Below are positions 1 through 6,745 of a DNA stretch of 10,710 nucleotides, in pieces. Both the position numbers and the translations under genes were made by a program. This stretch comes from Candidatus Pacearchaeota archaeon (GTDB lineage: Archaea > Nanobdellota > Nanobdellia > Pacearchaeales > GW2011-AR1). How positions within the stretch are numbered: position 1 is the first letter of the stretch; each line of letters starts with the position of its first letter. The notes under the pieces were generated by a model. The model saw only the letters and a program-made list of their open reading frames with translations, did no database searches and had not been told where the DNA came from. The stretch is from the NCBI GenBank assembly GCA_014728745.1, contig WJLC01000029.1, forward strand, positions 1-10,710, given 5' to 3'.

Positions 1-159
1 ATTATCAAAGATTTTGCTGAAAAACACCTTAAAAATAAAGGGATTTTATTGTGTCCTCACAGATCAGGCCCATTAATAATAATGAAAAAAGAAAAAGGCA
101 GAATAAAAACAAAATATAGTAAGGAACAATACAATTTTGTGCCTCTTGTTTTAGAATAA
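1..159 (+). CDS. 3' end of an unidentified protein (partial at window start)
   Basis: The first 52 codons of the window are open in frame 1 and end at TAA 157-159. The visible C-terminus contains a Cys-Pro-His-Arg-Ser-Gly-Pro stretch (residues 18-24 of the fragment) and then a lysine-rich strand-like tail ending in FVPLVLE. I do not recognise the family from so short a piece, and the lone Cys-Pro-His is not enough to call a metal site. Only 11 bp separate its stop from the stop of the convergent amrA gene. The reading looks genuine because it is open from the edge, uses the same A/T-ending codons as its neighbours, and stops exactly where the opposite-strand gene ends. The function is unknown. 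Confidence 0.6.
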   Translation: MIKDFAEKHLKNKGILLCPHRSGPLIIMKKEKGRIKTKYSKEQYNFVPLVLE

Positions 160-180
160 AAACAATACAATTACTTTTTT
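159..180. terminator. Convergent poly-T termination region
   Basis: Two convergent genes end here 11 bp apart. On the plus strand a T6 run (175-180), followed by further T-rich sequence, comes just after the stop of the partial gene. On the minus strand a T5 run (163-159) follows the amrA stop. Archaeal intrinsic termination depends mainly on such T-tracts. There is no GC-rich hairpin, so this is a weak, position-based call. Confidence 0.3.
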
Positions 181-722
181 GATTCTTTTTCTTTCATAAC
201 AGTGTAATACCAAATCTCAGTTTCTTCATCTTTCCAAGCATTCTTGTCAAGACCTGCTTTTATTGAAAGATGTTCAAGAAACTCTTGCTTATCTTGAATT
301 TGCTCCCACACCTGAGGCAAAAATGTAGATGAATTAAATCCTTTTTTCAAAATAATCCCCATATATTTTTTTAATTTTTTAATCAATTCCTCAGGAGTTT
401 TGTAATCAAGTCTCTTGGGTTTTGACAAAACAGAAACCTCTATTCTAACATTTTCTAATTCCTTTTTCTTCAAAGGAGGAAATCTTGGGTCATGCATTGC
501 ATTAACTGCATTTTCCTGAACATCTTTCCAGAGTTCTTTTCTTGGCTTAAGACTTCCAATACACCCTCTTAGTTTCCCTTGCCTAGTGCTGAGAGTTACA
601 AAAGACGCCTTGTTTTTACTGTATTTTTCTTTAGTAATATCATTTGGCTCAAATTCCTTATTCTCTAATTTAGATTCCATTGTCTTTCTAGCGAGTTCTG
701 GAAGGCTCAATTTTAAACCCAT
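171..722 (-). CDS. amrA: AmmeMemoRadiSam system protein A (AMMECR1 domain)
   Basis: This is an AMMECR1-domain protein of about 183 residues, normal length for the archaeal family. The family hallmark LRGCIG is present in the first half, followed by DPRFPP and a V-x-V-S-V-L strand. Near the end are LPQVW and a K-A-G-L-x-x-x-x-W segment, also typical. The biochemical role is unknown. The family is repeatedly found with a Memo protein and a radical SAM enzyme, as here, and is suspected to act in a shared modification reaction. The start is ambiguous: an in-frame ATG at 746 would overlap amrS by 23 nt, a second lies at 731, and ATG 722 sits 1 nt after the amrS stop. I prefer 722 because the LAR helix of the family then begins about 10 residues in. 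Translation is probably coupled to amrS. Confidence 0.9.
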   Translation of the reverse strand: MGLKLSLPELARKTMESKLENKEFEPNDITKEKYSKNKASFVTLSTRQGKLRGCIGSLKPRKELWKDVQENAVNAMHDPRFPPLKKKELENVRIEVSVLSKPKRLDYKTPEELIKKLKKYMGIILKKGFNSSTFLPQVWEQIQDKQEFLEHLSIKAGLDKNAWKDEETEIWYYTVMKEKESKK

Positions 723-723
723 T

Positions 724-1605
724 TTAAACATTTCCCAGATGAACATGCTTAAGATATTTCTTTCCTATTTTCTCAGCCTGCTCTAATTTTTCTATTTTAG
801 TTACTTTTTCTTTAAGCATCTTATACATTGGAAAAAATCTAGAGATGTGCCACGGAATGTTCTCATTAACAGATGCTATGAACTTAGCTATTTTCTCAAT
901 CTCTTTTTTTGAATCATTTTTACCAGGAATAAGTAATGTTGTTATCTCAATGTGGATTCCCTTTTTATGAGCTCTTTTAATGTTGTCCAAAACTGGTTTA
1001 AGTCTAGCTTTGCAATTTTCCTTATAAAAATCATCTGTAAAAGCCTTTAAATCAATATTCATTGCATCAAGATGAGGTGCAATAAAATCCATGCATTTTT
1101 TAGTCATGAATCCGTTTGTTACTAAAATATTCTTTAATCCTTTTTTCTTAGCCAAAACAGCCACATCTTTAACAAATTCAATAAAAATTGTAGGCTCATT
1201 GTATGTGTAAGCAATAGTTTTACATTTGTTATCTATTGCCTCTTTGACAATTTGCTTAGGAGTGATTTTCTCTCCAAAAACACCCTCCATATAATCCTCT
1301 GATTCTTGGGCCTGAGAAATATCATAATTCTGGCAAAACCCACATCTAAAGTTGCATCCAAAAGTTCCTATTGAATATGCTTTTGTTCCAGGAAGAAAAT
1401 GATACAATGGCTTTTTCTCAATAGGATCCACATTCTTAGATATAACCCTTCCATAAACAGTCAGGTATAGCTTTCCATCAACATTCTTTCTTACAGCGCA
1501 TATCCCTGTCTTTCCCTCTGAAATAATGCATTTATGCTCGCAAGCAAAACATCTTGTTTTTTTATCCTTCCCCTTTTGCTTTTCATATAATTTACACTCT
1601 TTCAT
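724..1605 (-). CDS. amrS: AmmeMemoRadiSam system radical SAM enzyme, C-terminally short
   Basis: This radical SAM enzyme of 293 residues would reductively cleave S-adenosylmethionine to start an unidentified radical modification. The cluster motif C-x3-C-x2-C lies in GCNFRCGFCQN (Cys84, 88, 91). Before it is the family's N-terminal four-cysteine segment, R-C-x2-C-x3-C...G-I-C (Cys19, 22, 26, 35). The TYNEP segment and the near-C-terminal WHISRF-x-P-x-YKM motif are also diagnostic. The minus-strand frame opens upstream to an ATG at 1662, but that would overlap amrB. ATG 1605 gives the usual MKE...YEK beginning and has a TATA-like element 27 bp upstream. The protein stops right after the H-L-G-N-V strand, whereas relatives I know continue into a Cys-rich, probably metal-binding tail. 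It is followed immediately by amrA and is divergent from amrB. Confidence 0.92.
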   Translation of the reverse strand: MKECKLYEKQKGKDKKTRCFACEHKCIISEGKTGICAVRKNVDGKLYLTVYGRVISKNVDPIEKKPLYHFLPGTKAYSIGTFGCNFRCGFCQNYDISQAQESEDYMEGVFGEKITPKQIVKEAIDNKCKTIAYTYNEPTIFIEFVKDVAVLAKKKGLKNILVTNGFMTKKCMDFIAPHLDAMNIDLKAFTDDFYKENCKARLKPVLDNIKRAHKKGIHIEITTLLIPGKNDSKKEIEKIAKFIASVNENIPWHISRFFPMYKMLKEKVTKIEKLEQAEKIGKKYLKHVHLGNV

Positions 1606-1638
1606 AAAATTAATAAGCTTCAACCCATTAAATATATT
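1606..1638. promoter_or_regulatory. Shared divergent promoter of amrS and amrB
   Basis: Only 33 bp separate the two start codons. For the plus strand, an AT-rich box at 1606-1616 (AAAATTAATAA) is centred about 27 bp before ATG 1639. For the minus strand, ATATATTTAA (1637-1628) is centred about 27 bp before ATG 1605. Each box lies almost against the start codon of the opposite gene, so both transcripts should be leaderless. No Shine-Dalgarno sequence is visible for either gene. Confidence 0.5.
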
Positions 1639-2361
1639 ATGGAACAGCAATGGTTTCCCCAAGACAAAGAAGAATTAAATAATGTGCTAGAAAAATTTCT
1701 AAAAGAAAAGTCCAAGGCCAGTATTTCTAATACTCATGGATTAATCGTGCCTCATGCAGGTTATGAATTCTCTGGAAAGATAGCAGGTAAGGCATTCTCT
1801 CTCTTAAAAAATTCAAAAAAGAAAAAAGCAATCATTATTGGTCCAAGTCACTACATGGGATTTACAGGAGTAAAGGTTTTAGAAAATATAGAAACCCCTC
1901 TCGGAAAAATAAAATTAATCCCAAGTAATTTTAATGCAATTGCATTTGAAAATATTCCTCATGAACATTCTGTTAAAAACCAAGTTCCTTTTTTGCAAAA
2001 ATTAGGTTTTGAAGAAATTCTTCCTTTGGTTGTAGGAGATGTAGGAAATGAAGAAGCTAAAAAAATTGCAAATTACATCTCAGAGATAAAAAATGCTGTT
2101 TACATTTTCTCTACAGATTTAAGTCATTTCAATAATTATAATAAAGCAGTAAAAAAAGATAGAAATTCAATAAAAATAATCAAAGATCTTGATTTGCAAA
2201 ACTGGGAAAAAATAGATGCTTGCGGAAGCTCAGCATTGCTTGTATTAATGCATTTATGCAAACTTAAAAACTGGAAACCTAAATTAATTGAATATAAGAA
2301 TTCTGGAGACGTGACAGAAGACAAAAGCTCTGTTGTAGGATATGCTAGTTTTTACTTTTAA
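1639..2361 (+). CDS. amrB: AmmeMemoRadiSam system protein B (Memo family)
   Basis: This is a Memo-like protein of 240 residues with a fold related to LigB-type non-haem iron dioxygenases. All main family signatures occur in order: VPHAGY (His39), GPSHY (His71), HEHSVKNQVPFL (His108-Leu119), STDLSHF (Asp160, His163), ACGS (Cys195) and the terminal YKNSGDV-x-x-DKSSVVGYAS. The His/His/Asp/His/Cys set corresponds to the putative metal-site residues of human Memo1. The N-terminus is slightly short: QWFP at residues 4-7 takes the place of the usual AG-x-(W/Y)-YP segment, so the preceding strand is nearly absent. The frame upstream is open, but nothing there resembles that segment and the shared promoter would be lost. 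The neighbouring amrS and amrA complete the three-component set; substrate and product are unknown. Confidence 0.93.
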   Translation: MEQQWFPQDKEELNNVLEKFLKEKSKASISNTHGLIVPHAGYEFSGKIAGKAFSLLKNSKKKKAIIIGPSHYMGFTGVKVLENIETPLGKIKLIPSNFNAIAFENIPHEHSVKNQVPFLQKLGFEEILPLVVGDVGNEEAKKIANYISEIKNAVYIFSTDLSHFNNYNKAVKKDRNSIKIIKDLDLQNWEKIDACGSSALLVLMHLCKLKNWKPKLIEYKNSGDVTEDKSSVVGYASFYF

Positions 2362-2388
2362 AAAATAAAATTTAAGAATTTAAAGAAT

Positions 2389-2410
2389 AACAATCTAAGA
2401 AATTGTTTTT
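2389..2410 (+). terminator. Weak hairpin plus T-run after amrB
   Basis: AACAAT (2389-2394) pairs with ATTGTT (2402-2407) across a 7-nt loop, and T residues continue to 2410. It lies in the 57-bp gap between the convergent stops of amrB and the DsbA-like gene. The stem is entirely A/T-rich apart from one G-C pair, so the T-run is probably the effective signal. Confidence 0.35.
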
Positions 2411-2418
2411 ATCTTGAC

Positions 2419-3405
2419 TTAACATTGAGCCTGAGTATTAGAACCTGTTCCCTCGTATCCAAATCCTGGACTTGGGCTAGCAGTTTCTAATTGGTTATCG
2501 CAAACATTTGGAGCTGTGTTAAATGCACTGCATATAGTTTGAAGCATTGCATCAGGGCTTCTTCCACTTGAGACAGTCTGTCCATTGATTACAAGTGTTG
2601 GTGAGCCTCTTACTCCGTATCCTTCGCTTGCCTCTGAATCAATTGCATAATATTCATCAGCAGTATTTTTTACACAAGAATCTAATGCCTCTTTATCAAT
2701 TCCAACTTTCTCTACACATCTTGAGCTGTTTCCATCTTCTAAGAAACATTCTAAATAATCATAAAATTTGCTTGATTGCTCTTCTCTTATACATACCTGT
2801 ATAGGTGTCTCAGTTTCCTCAGGTTGATGCATAAAGTAATGAACAAACCTAATTTTAGCATCTACAGAATTTCCAAGAGTAGCTATTGCAGGAAGAAATC
2901 CTTTTTCAGCCTGGGTTCCATAAGGGCAATGAGTCATTATGAATAGTTCTACTTCTGGTTTGTCTGATTTAGGAACATTCTGGTCTTGTTGGTCTTGTGT
3001 TTGAGTATCTTGAGTTTCTGAATCTCCAGAAACTGAATCCATAGGCATTACTCCTTGTACTAATGCTTCTCCATCTTTAGTAATATATAATGGCAATTCC
3101 TGGCCCTGAAAACTTACTATTACTTCATATAATCCATAATTCTCGCTAACTTCGACTAATTCTACTCCTCCACCTGTTTGAGAATTTGCAAAATCTAAAA
3201 TTTGCTGACCTGCTTCTTCTTTAGAGATATCTCCATTATTAATAACCCCTCCAGTAATACTAAATCCAGAAAATAATAAAACGATTACAATAATTCCAAG
3301 AATTATACTGGCAATCATCCATGGGTTTAATTTTGTTTTTGCCATTTTGGGTTTATCATCAACTGGTTTAGAATCATTGTCTTTGTTCTCTTTATCAGGT
3401 TCCAT
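2419..3405 (-). CDS. Membrane-anchored DsbA/thioredoxin-fold protein with CPYG motif
   Basis: This protein of 328 residues has four parts: a charged cytosolic N-terminus (1-27); one transmembrane helix (about 28-48); a small extracytoplasmic alpha/beta domain (about 60-122, ending G-L-Y-E-V...YITKDGEAL); and, after a Gln/Asp/Ser/Thr linker, a thioredoxin-fold domain (about 150-305). The domain carries MTHCPYG (Cys160), a helical region with paired cysteines (205, 220, 230, 244), and the cis-proline loop G-V-R-G-S-P-T (Pro269). The active site has only the first cysteine of a normal CxxC. I know this pattern from DPANN DsbA-like proteins; thiol-disulfide chemistry at the cell surface is the likely role. 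Eight cysteines lie outside the membrane. The frame opens with TTG at 3411, but ATG 3405 is preferred because a TATA-like box lies 25 bp upstream. Confidence 0.85.
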   Translation of the reverse strand: MEPDKENKDNDSKPVDDKPKMAKTKLNPWMIASIILGIIVIVLLFSGFSITGGVINNGDISKEEAGQQILDFANSQTGGGVELVEVSENYGLYEVIVSFQGQELPLYITKDGEALVQGVMPMDSVSGDSETQDTQTQDQQDQNVPKSDKPEVELFIMTHCPYGTQAEKGFLPAIATLGNSVDAKIRFVHYFMHQPEETETPIQVCIREEQSSKFYDYLECFLEDGNSSRCVEKVGIDKEALDSCVKNTADEYYAIDSEASEGYGVRGSPTLVINGQTVSSGRSPDAMLQTICSAFNTAPNVCDNQLETASPSPGFGYEGTGSNTQAQC

Positions 3406-3425
3406 GCACAAGCATAGAAAAAACC

Positions 3426-3434
3426 TTTTAAAAA
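3426..3434 (-). promoter_or_regulatory. TATA-like box of the DsbA-like gene
   Basis: On the minus strand the sequence reads TTTTTAAAA, centred about 25 bp before ATG 3405. This fits a leaderless transcript and supports the ATG over the upstream TTG. It shares the 115-bp divergent intergenic region with the herA promoter. Confidence 0.45.
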
Positions 3435-3489
3435 CATTTTGGTAAATTGCTTGTTGTTTTCAAAAAGAATCTATATTCAATCATCACAA

Positions 3490-3499
3490 ATATTAAAAA
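3490..3499 (+). promoter_or_regulatory. TATA-like box of herA
   Basis: ATATTAAAAA lies about 26 bp before ATG 3521, the spacing expected for a leaderless archaeal transcript. No Shine-Dalgarno motif precedes the start. Confidence 0.45.
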
Positions 3500-3520
3500 C
3501 AATATTCCTATTATTTTGAT

Positions 3521-6142
3521 ATGCCATATGATATAATTGTAGGAAGAGGTGAAGATGATAAAAAGAGGCTTGGAGATAAAGGTCTTATTTTTATTGGAAA
3601 GGGGTTTGTAAAAATGGGTCAGTACACTTCTCTAAGCAATAAAATATTCATGGATGTTGCTAAAAGCCATGTTGTTCTTGTAGCTGGAAAAAGAGGCTCA
3701 GGGAAATGCCTTCATGAAGATACGCTTATTACTTTAGCAGATGGCTCTCAAATTCCAATAAAAAAGCTAAAAAACAATAAAGAAAAAATAATTGCCCTTA
3801 ATAAAAATCTTAAAATAAGACCTGCGGAAAAAACAGAATTCTTTTCAAGAACTGTCAAAAAGCTTCTTAAAATAAAATTTAGAAGCGGAAAAGAAATAAA
3901 GCTAACTCCTGAACATCCTTTATTAACAGTAAATGGGTGGAAACCTGCAGAAGAATTAGTCAAAGGGGGTAGAATAGCCACACCAAGAAAAACAAGTGCA
4001 TTTGGAAAAGAATCTATTCCAGATTATGAAATAAAACTGCTTGCATATTTGCTTGCTGAAGGACATACAAAAAATGTGGTTTTATTTTCTAATACAGATG
4101 ATAAAATTATCAGTGACTTTGAAGATTCCTTAAATAAATTTGATAGAAATCTTGTGTTAAAAAAAGATAAAGAAAATCATTACAGAATAGTCCAAGAAAA
4201 CTGGAAGACAAAGATAATTTGCCAAGATAAAAGAAGAACAAAATTAGGACATTTTGTGAAAAACTGCAAAAACAAATACCAAAAAAGAAGCATCAGGAAA
4301 TTGATTGAAAGAGAAAAGATGCATGGATTATTAGCCACAAAAAAATATATCTCTAAGAAAATTTTCACATTGAAAAAAGAAAAACTGGCACTTTTTTTAA
4401 ACAGATTATTCAGTTGTGATGGTTCATTATACAAAATAAATAATTACTGGGAGGGATCTTATTCATCTTCTTCAAAAAAACTAATAAAGCAGGTTCATAG
4501 CTTACTGCTTAAATTTGGCATTCTTTCAAAAATAAGAGATAAAAATATTATTTACAAGGGAAAGAAATTTAAGAATTATGAGATAGTTATTAATTCTGCC
4601 AATTTAGTCAAATTCATTGAAAAAATAGGTTTTTACGGGAAAAAGCAAGAGAAAGAATTTTTGGCTAAACAAGAAATACTTGCTAAACAAAGAAATCCTA
4701 ATGTTGACACAGTTCCAAAAGAAATATGGAATGATTTTAATCCAGAAAATTGGGCAAAAATTGGCAGAGTGGCAGGATACAAACATCCAAAAGCAATGAG
4801 AGAAAGAAAAAGATATGCTCCATCAAGACAAACTCTTTCATTAATAGCAAAAGTAGAACAAAATCAAAAACTCAAATTATTATCTGAGTCAGACATTTTC
4901 TGGGATGAAATAAAAAATATTGAAATTTTAAATGGAGAATTTAAGGTATATGATATTTGCGTTCCAAAAAACCATAATTTTGTGGCAAATGATATTGTTG
5001 TTCACAACAGCTATACATTGGGAGTCATGGCAGAAGAAATCTCAAATCTTCCTGAAGAAGTTGCTCAAAATATAGGCACACTGATTTTTGACACCATGGG
5101 AATTTACTGGACAATGAAATTTGCAAATGAAAAAGATAGGGAACTCTTAGATTCATGGAACCTAAAAGGGAAAAATCTTCCTGTAAAGGTTTTTGTTCCT
5201 TTTGGAAAATATGATGAATATGTGGAAAAAGGAATTCCTGCAGATGAGAAATTTGCTCTTGATGCAAAAGAAATGGCTGCAGAAGATTGGATTTTAATGT
5301 TTAGTTTGAAAATGACAGATCCTATCTCAGTAGTAATCCAAAGATCAATCAACAAACTAATTAAAGAAGATGCGGATTATGATATTTCAGATATAGCTGA
5401 CAAAATTAAAGGAGATTCAACAACCTCTCAAGAAACAAAAAATGCTGCTATAGGTTTGTTTGAAGCTGCAGATACCTGGGGAATTTTCGCTAAAAAAGAA
5501 GATAATATTGAGCCAACAGCAGTAAGCAATCTCATTACTGCAGGAAAAACCTCTGTTCTTGACTTAAGTATTTATAATGCAGTTGGAGCTTTTAATGTGC
5601 GTGCTCTTGTTATAAGCCTTGTTTCAAGAAAACTTTTTAATCAAAGAATGGCAGCTAGAAAAGCAGAAGAAATAAAAGCTATTTCAAAAGGCTTTGAACT
5701 AGCAAATGCAGAAGAGAAAAAAGAATATCCCTTGGCATGGCTATTTATTGATGAGGGTCATGAATTTCTTCCAGCAAAAGGAAAAACAATTGCCACAGAT
5801 GCTTTAGTGCAATTGCTGAGAGAAGGAAGACAGCCAGGAATAAGCCTTGTTTTAGCAACTCAGCAGCCAGGAAAAATACACACAGATGTAATGACTCAAT
5901 CTGATATTGTTCTAGCTCATAGAGTTACTTCTGCTCCAGATGTGTCAGCACTAAATAACATTATGCAAAGTTACTTGCTTGAAACAATAAAGCAATACAT
6001 GGACAATCTTCCAAGACTAAAGGGTTCTGCTATAATCCTTGATGACAATTCTGAAAGGATATATTCAATGAGAATGCGTCCGAGATTCACATGGCATGGA
6101 GGAGAAGCTCCAACATCTGTGAAAATTGAGAAAAGGATATAG
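3521..6142 (+). CDS. HerA/FtsK-type ATPase precursor interrupted by an intein
   Basis: This is an 873-residue precursor; after splicing the mature ATPase would have 439 residues. The N-extein (1-62) ends in the Walker A stretch GKRGSGK. The C-extein (497-873) begins SYTLG and supplies the Ser that completes GKS. Walker B is LFIDEGH (741-747, Asp744 and Glu745). Next come LLREGRQPG and the LATQQP segment (778-783), then a C-terminal region with RPRFTWHGGEAP. These are signatures of the HerA/DUF87 branch of DNA-translocating RecA-like ATPases. Only about 50 residues precede the P-loop, so the full N-terminal barrel of classical HerA is missing, and no nurA lies beside it. DNA pumping or processing is likely, but the partner is unknown. 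The last 13 codons are duplicated downstream (6226-6264), and a +1 frame stays open past the stop to 6195. Confidence 0.9.
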   Translation: MPYDIIVGRGEDDKKRLGDKGLIFIGKGFVKMGQYTSLSNKIFMDVAKSHVVLVAGKRGSGKCLHEDTLITLADGSQIPIKKLKNNKEKIIALNKNLKIRPAEKTEFFSRTVKKLLKIKFRSGKEIKLTPEHPLLTVNGWKPAEELVKGGRIATPRKTSAFGKESIPDYEIKLLAYLLAEGHTKNVVLFSNTDDKIISDFEDSLNKFDRNLVLKKDKENHYRIVQENWKTKIICQDKRRTKLGHFVKNCKNKYQKRSIRKLIEREKMHGLLATKKYISKKIFTLKKEKLALFLNRLFSCDGSLYKINNYWEGSYSSSSKKLIKQVHSLLLKFGILSKIRDKNIIYKGKKFKNYEIVINSANLVKFIEKIGFYGKKQEKEFLAKQEILAKQRNPNVDTVPKEIWNDFNPENWAKIGRVAGYKHPKAMRERKRYAPSRQTLSLIAKVEQNQKLKLLSESDIFWDEIKNIEILNGEFKVYDICVPKNHNFVANDIVVHNSYTLGVMAEEISNLPEEVAQNIGTLIFDTMGIYWTMKFANEKDRELLDSWNLKGKNLPVKVFVPFGKYDEYVEKGIPADEKFALDAKEMAAEDWILMFSLKMTDPISVVIQRSINKLIKEDADYDISDIADKIKGDSTTSQETKNAAIGLFEAADTWGIFAKKEDNIEPTAVSNLITAGKTSVLDLSIYNAVGAFNVRALVISLVSRKLFNQRMAARKAEEIKAISKGFELANAEEKKEYPLAWLFIDEGHEFLPAKGKTIATDALVQLLREGRQPGISLVLATQQPGKIHTDVMTQSDIVLAHRVTSAPDVSALNNIMQSYLLETIKQYMDNLPRLKGSAIILDDNSERIYSMRMRPRFTWHGGEAPTSVKIEKRI
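3707..5008 (+). mobile_element. Intein with LAGLIDADG homing endonuclease inside herA Walker A
   Basis: This 434-residue insert (precursor residues 63-496) lies exactly between Lys and Ser of the P-loop. Splicing residues are all visible. Cys63 starts block A (CLHEDTLITLADG). Block B has TPEH (129-132). Blocks F/G run from VYDICVP to DIVVHN, with penultimate His495 and terminal Asn496, and Ser497 is the +1 nucleophile. Two LAGLIDADG-type helices are present: LLAYLLAEG (173-181, acidic Glu180) and LFLNRLFSCDG (291-301, acidic Asp300). Both catalytic acids are retained, so the endonuclease may still be active. Residues about 405-445 (WAKIGRVAGY...) look like a helix-turn-helix DNA-binding segment. 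The insert is lysine-rich. Until it splices, the host ATPase cannot bind nucleotide normally. Confidence 0.93.
6101..6139 (+). repeat. Copy 1 of duplicated herA 3' end (inside the gene)
   Basis: These 13 codons (GEAPTSVKIEKRI) precede the herA stop. The same 39 nt recur 125 bp downstream with three mismatches. Confidence 0.85.
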
Positions 6143-6225
6143 GCTTCTCTGGAATGCCTGGCATGGTGAGTGACTTCACGAGACATTTACCTTAATATTA
6201 TTAATCTAAGTGAAGACAGGAATGA

Positions 6226-6264
6226 GGAGAAGCTCCAACATCTGTTAAAATTGAAAAAAGGATC
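6226..6264 (+). repeat. Copy 2 of duplicated herA 3' end (gene remnant)
   Basis: This stretch is 36 of 39 identical to 6101-6139 and still encodes GEAPTSVKIEKRI followed by TGA (6265-6267). The three differences (GTG/GTT, GAG/GAA, ATA/ATC) are all silent third positions. Similarity fades upstream to about 6214, where two single-base gaps are needed, and there is none after the stop. It has no start codon in frame and is not expected to be translated. It is best read as the leftover tail of another herA allele, and it lies in the 219-bp gap before the next gene. Confidence 0.75.
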
Positions 6265-6324
6265 TGATAAGAGATTCTTATTTAAAAATATCTGCAGTGA
6301 ATATATAGACGACAGTATGTAAAA

Positions 6325-6334
6325 TTTTATAAAT
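6325..6334 (+). promoter_or_regulatory. TATA-like box of the ACP-like gene cluster
   Basis: TTTTATAAAT is centred about 32 bp before ATG 6362, predicting transcription to start a few bases before the codon. It is the only clear promoter for the three following genes; none is evident before the second or third. Confidence 0.5.
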
Positions 6335-6361
6335 AATGTCCATTATTATTGCTTACTTCAA

Positions 6362-6745
6362 ATGACAATATCAGTAAAGAAAAACAATCCTATAAGGAAT
6401 GTAGTTATTAATCAAATCACCCAGGATTTAAACAAAATTTATGATTCAGAATTTGATATTGCTAATGTGCAAGGAGAAGAATATCTTCAAGAAAGAAAAA
6501 GAAAATATGGTTTTAATATGAGACATAATGATTTAAAATCTATGGGGTATGATTCTATAGATATAGCAAATTTCTGCCTTGATATAGAAGAAAGAACGCA
6601 AAAAGAACTAGGAGAGGGAATAGATATCTCAAAATTATTAGATGATCCAGAAATATTAGGAGATTTGGGAGACAAAACAAAAAAACTCACACCCTTCAAT
6701 ATAATAAAGTTTATAGAATTAAAATATAAGTTAACTAGAGTATAA
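6362..6745 (+). CDS. Acyl-carrier-protein-like small protein, copy 1
   Basis: This 127-residue protein has no signal peptide or membrane segment. Residues 61-80 read MGYDSID, then a helix with IEE. This fits the carrier-protein pattern LG-x-DSLD with helix II, placing Ser65 where phosphopantetheine would attach. After a GEG turn (84-86) and an insertion (87-107), residues 108-121 (KLTPFNIIKFIELK) match the helix III/IV region of ACPs. Helix I would lie in residues 12-27. The insertion between helices II and III is longer than in normal ACPs (about 80 residues in total). Two related proteins follow; the next begins on the base after this stop, so the genes are surely co-transcribed. Family assignment is by motif reading only. 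A noncatalytic ACP-fold role is possible. Confidence 0.55.
   Translation: MTISVKKNNPIRNVVINQITQDLNKIYDSEFDIANVQGEEYLQERKRKYGFNMRHNDLKSMGYDSIDIANFCLDIEERTQKELGEGIDISKLLDDPEILGDLGDKTKKLTPFNIIKFIELKYKLTRV

Noticed and set aside
586..786. Plus-strand open frame of 66 codons opposite amrA
   Set aside because: It is antisense to the well-supported amrA/amrS junction and its Leu/Ser/Phe-rich product is what the complement of Lys/Glu-rich coding gives.
2595..2804. Plus-strand open frame of 69 codons opposite the DsbA-like gene
   Set aside because: It lies wholly inside a confident gene on the other strand and has no motif or promoter.
6223..6249. Tiny reading frame starting at ATG 6223 after herA
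   Set aside because: It encodes only eight residues, out of frame with the duplicated herA tail, and has no promoter spacing of its own.
6143..6361. tRNA or other known structured RNA in the gap after herA
   Set aside because: No cloverleaf arms or T-loop consensus found; only short inverted repeats and the duplicated gene end.
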